Shown: positions 64,000 through 64,000 of the stretch, in pieces | Position numbering within the stretch: position 1 is the first letter of the stretch | Layout of the letters: every line of letters starts with the position of its first letter | Assembly (NCBI RefSeq): GCF_019977235.1 | Contig: NZ_AP024646.1 | Span: 4,402,001 to 4,466,000, forward strand | Direction of reading: 5' to 3' | Length of the DNA: 64,000 nt | Origin: Arthrobacter sp. StoSoilB5 | GTDB lineage: Bacteria; Actinomycetota; Actinomycetes; Actinomycetales; Micrococcaceae | The notes under the pieces: generated by a model | What the model saw: the letters and a program-made list of their open reading frames with translations, nothing else | The model's database searches: none | Told to the model about the DNA's origin: nothing | Program-made: the position numbers and the translations under genes

Positions 64000-64000
64000 A

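Overview
The window looks like a chromosomal segment of a high-GC Gram-positive bacterium of the Micrococcaceae, of Arthrobacter or Paenarthrobacter type. This rests on base composition, frequent GTG/TTG starts, actinobacterial gene families (MarP-like protease, Lys-tailed TopA, actinobacterial Tad locus with its DEAH helicase, DUF4244 pilin) and gene order. From topA rightward the order topA, DEAH helicase, tad genes, acs, nth, MarP, Crp, RidA, class A PBP, metallophosphoesterase resembles, as I recall it, the Mycobacterium tuberculosis Rv3646c to Rv3683 region. I see no phage, insertion sequence, rRNA or CRISPR array.

Left part (1-13.8 kb): a truncated Gfo/Idh/MocA oxidoreductase diverges from a LacI regulator across a near-perfect operator. 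A GntR/FadR regulator diverges from L-lactate dehydrogenase lldD across three TGGT-N3-ACCA operators. Then come gdhA, an ArsR regulator, a small membrane protein, acuC, the KtrB/KtrA potassium uptake pair, a 58-bp tandem repeat, proC, a TIM-barrel isomerase and a Ppx/GppA phosphatase.

Middle part (13.8-39.8 kb): an SseB-like protein, topA, an ArsR/methyltransferase pair, two tandem paralogous lipoproteins, trhO, a GNAT protein, and the DEAH helicase facing a seven-gene Tad/Flp pilus operon (CpaE, TadA, TadB, TadC, pilin, TadE, TadE-like). Next are a PolA-like polymerase, a CHAD protein, a DUF1508 protein, a NUDIX/nth/membrane-protein operon, acs and a DeoR regulator.

Right part (39.8-64 kb): an ABC/FtsX pair; a LacI regulator and oxidoreductase diverging from a sugar ABC importer that leads into a GH36 alpha-galactosidase (an alpha-galactoside utilisation module); aroQ, marP, crp; NUDIX, RidA and DUF4177 genes; a class A PBP with a metallophosphoesterase; a heterodimeric ABC exporter; and tRNA-Pro(CGG). 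At the right end a very small secreted peptide with two identical IGNWPDPM segments diverges from an XRE/TPR regulator. I regard this as the best candidate for an undescribed system, because it has the layout of a peptide-pheromone circuit.

Several convergent gene junctions carry structured non-coding DNA. Three of them share a tandem-repeat family with an exact 32-bp period built on CTCTCACATCC but with a different inner segment at each locus.
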